A stretch of 64,000 bases of DNA from contig NZ_CP047491.1 in the NCBI RefSeq assembly GCF_009931115.1, forward strand, positions 1,377,501 to 1,441,500, given 5' to 3'. This document shows positions 63,987-64,000 of this stretch, piece after piece. How positions within the stretch are numbered: the first letter of the stretch is position 1; the number at the start of each line of letters is the position of its first letter. The translations under genes were made by a program, and so were the position numbers. A model generated the notes under the pieces. It was not told where the DNA came from, did no database searches, and saw only the letters and a program-made list of their open reading frames with translations. This stretch comes from Microbulbifer hydrolyticus (lineage in GTDB: Bacteria > Pseudomonadota > Gammaproteobacteria > Pseudomonadales > Cellvibrionaceae).

Positions 63987-64000
63987 ATGCGATTTTTACT
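63987..64000 (+). CDS. Cassette 37: start of lipoprotein gene, cut by window edge
   Basis: Only the first codons are present. They and the 35-base leader before them match cassette 22 (56292-56340) base for base, so this is probably a second copy of that lipoprotein cassette. Confidence 0.6.

Overview
The window looks like the chromosome of a moderately GC-rich marine-type gammaproteobacterium. Gene order (queA-tgt-secD-secF, rnt-pyrC-argG, nadC and DUF1631 genes next to ampD-ampE) and protein sequences fit the Cellvibrionales/Pseudomonadales area. Microbulbifer or a relative is my best guess, but this is inference from gene content only.

Positions 1-1710 hold the 3' end of an rRNA operon (23S, 5S), three stacked terminator hairpins and a convergent tRNA-Leu(CAA). 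Positions 1851-7138 are queA, tgt, secD and secF: queuosine tRNA modification plus the SecDF translocation motor, with yajC missing from its usual place. Positions 7296-10763 carry minus-strand genes: a small basic protein, a secreted PHB-depolymerase-type esterase, RNase T and dihydroorotase. argG stands alone at 11115-12335. Positions 12479-21664 form a complete cbb3 oxidase locus: ccoNOQP, then the assembly genes ccoGHIS and a TauE/SafE-type membrane protein with a histidine-rich tail. Positions 21812-26283 encode membrane and glycosyl-transfer functions (ICMT-like protein, GT39-like protein, GtrA, GT2). Positions 26303-37803 hold nadC, two tandem DUF1631 genes, ampD, ampE, a threonine-dehydratase-like enzyme, a Raf-kinase-inhibitor-like protein and ampG. 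AmpD, AmpE and AmpG together make this a peptidoglycan-recycling and beta-lactam-sensing neighbourhood. Positions 37814-44303 are an alkyltransferase-like protein, DUF481 protein, SDR enzyme, Cfa, FxsA and groES-groEL.

From 44397 to the window edge lies a sedentary chromosomal integron. A minus-strand integron integrase gene (intI) is followed by a non-coding attI region that holds a LexA box over the intI promoter. Then come 36 complete gene cassettes and the start of a 37th, all read from the plus strand and each ending in an attC site of about 97-148 nt. The first cassette boundary is at 45746 and the array leaves the window at 64000. The attC sites fall into four main families plus five outliers. 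In the arms next to the cores, paired bases covary and one unpaired base is kept, as expected for sites recombined as folded single strands. Cassette genes are short (about 79-184 codons) and poorer in GC than the core genes. Most are uncharacterised and many are secreted, lipoprotein or membrane proteins, several combining a membrane segment with a zinc ribbon. Recognisable folds are VOC/glyoxalase, netrin/TIMP-like, TonB-C-like, DUF4177-like, DUF805, YcxB-like, low-molecular-weight tyrosine phosphatase-like and Sel1/TPR-like. One cassette is present twice as an identical copy, another appears to recur at the window edge, and two cassettes carry apparent single-base frameshifts.
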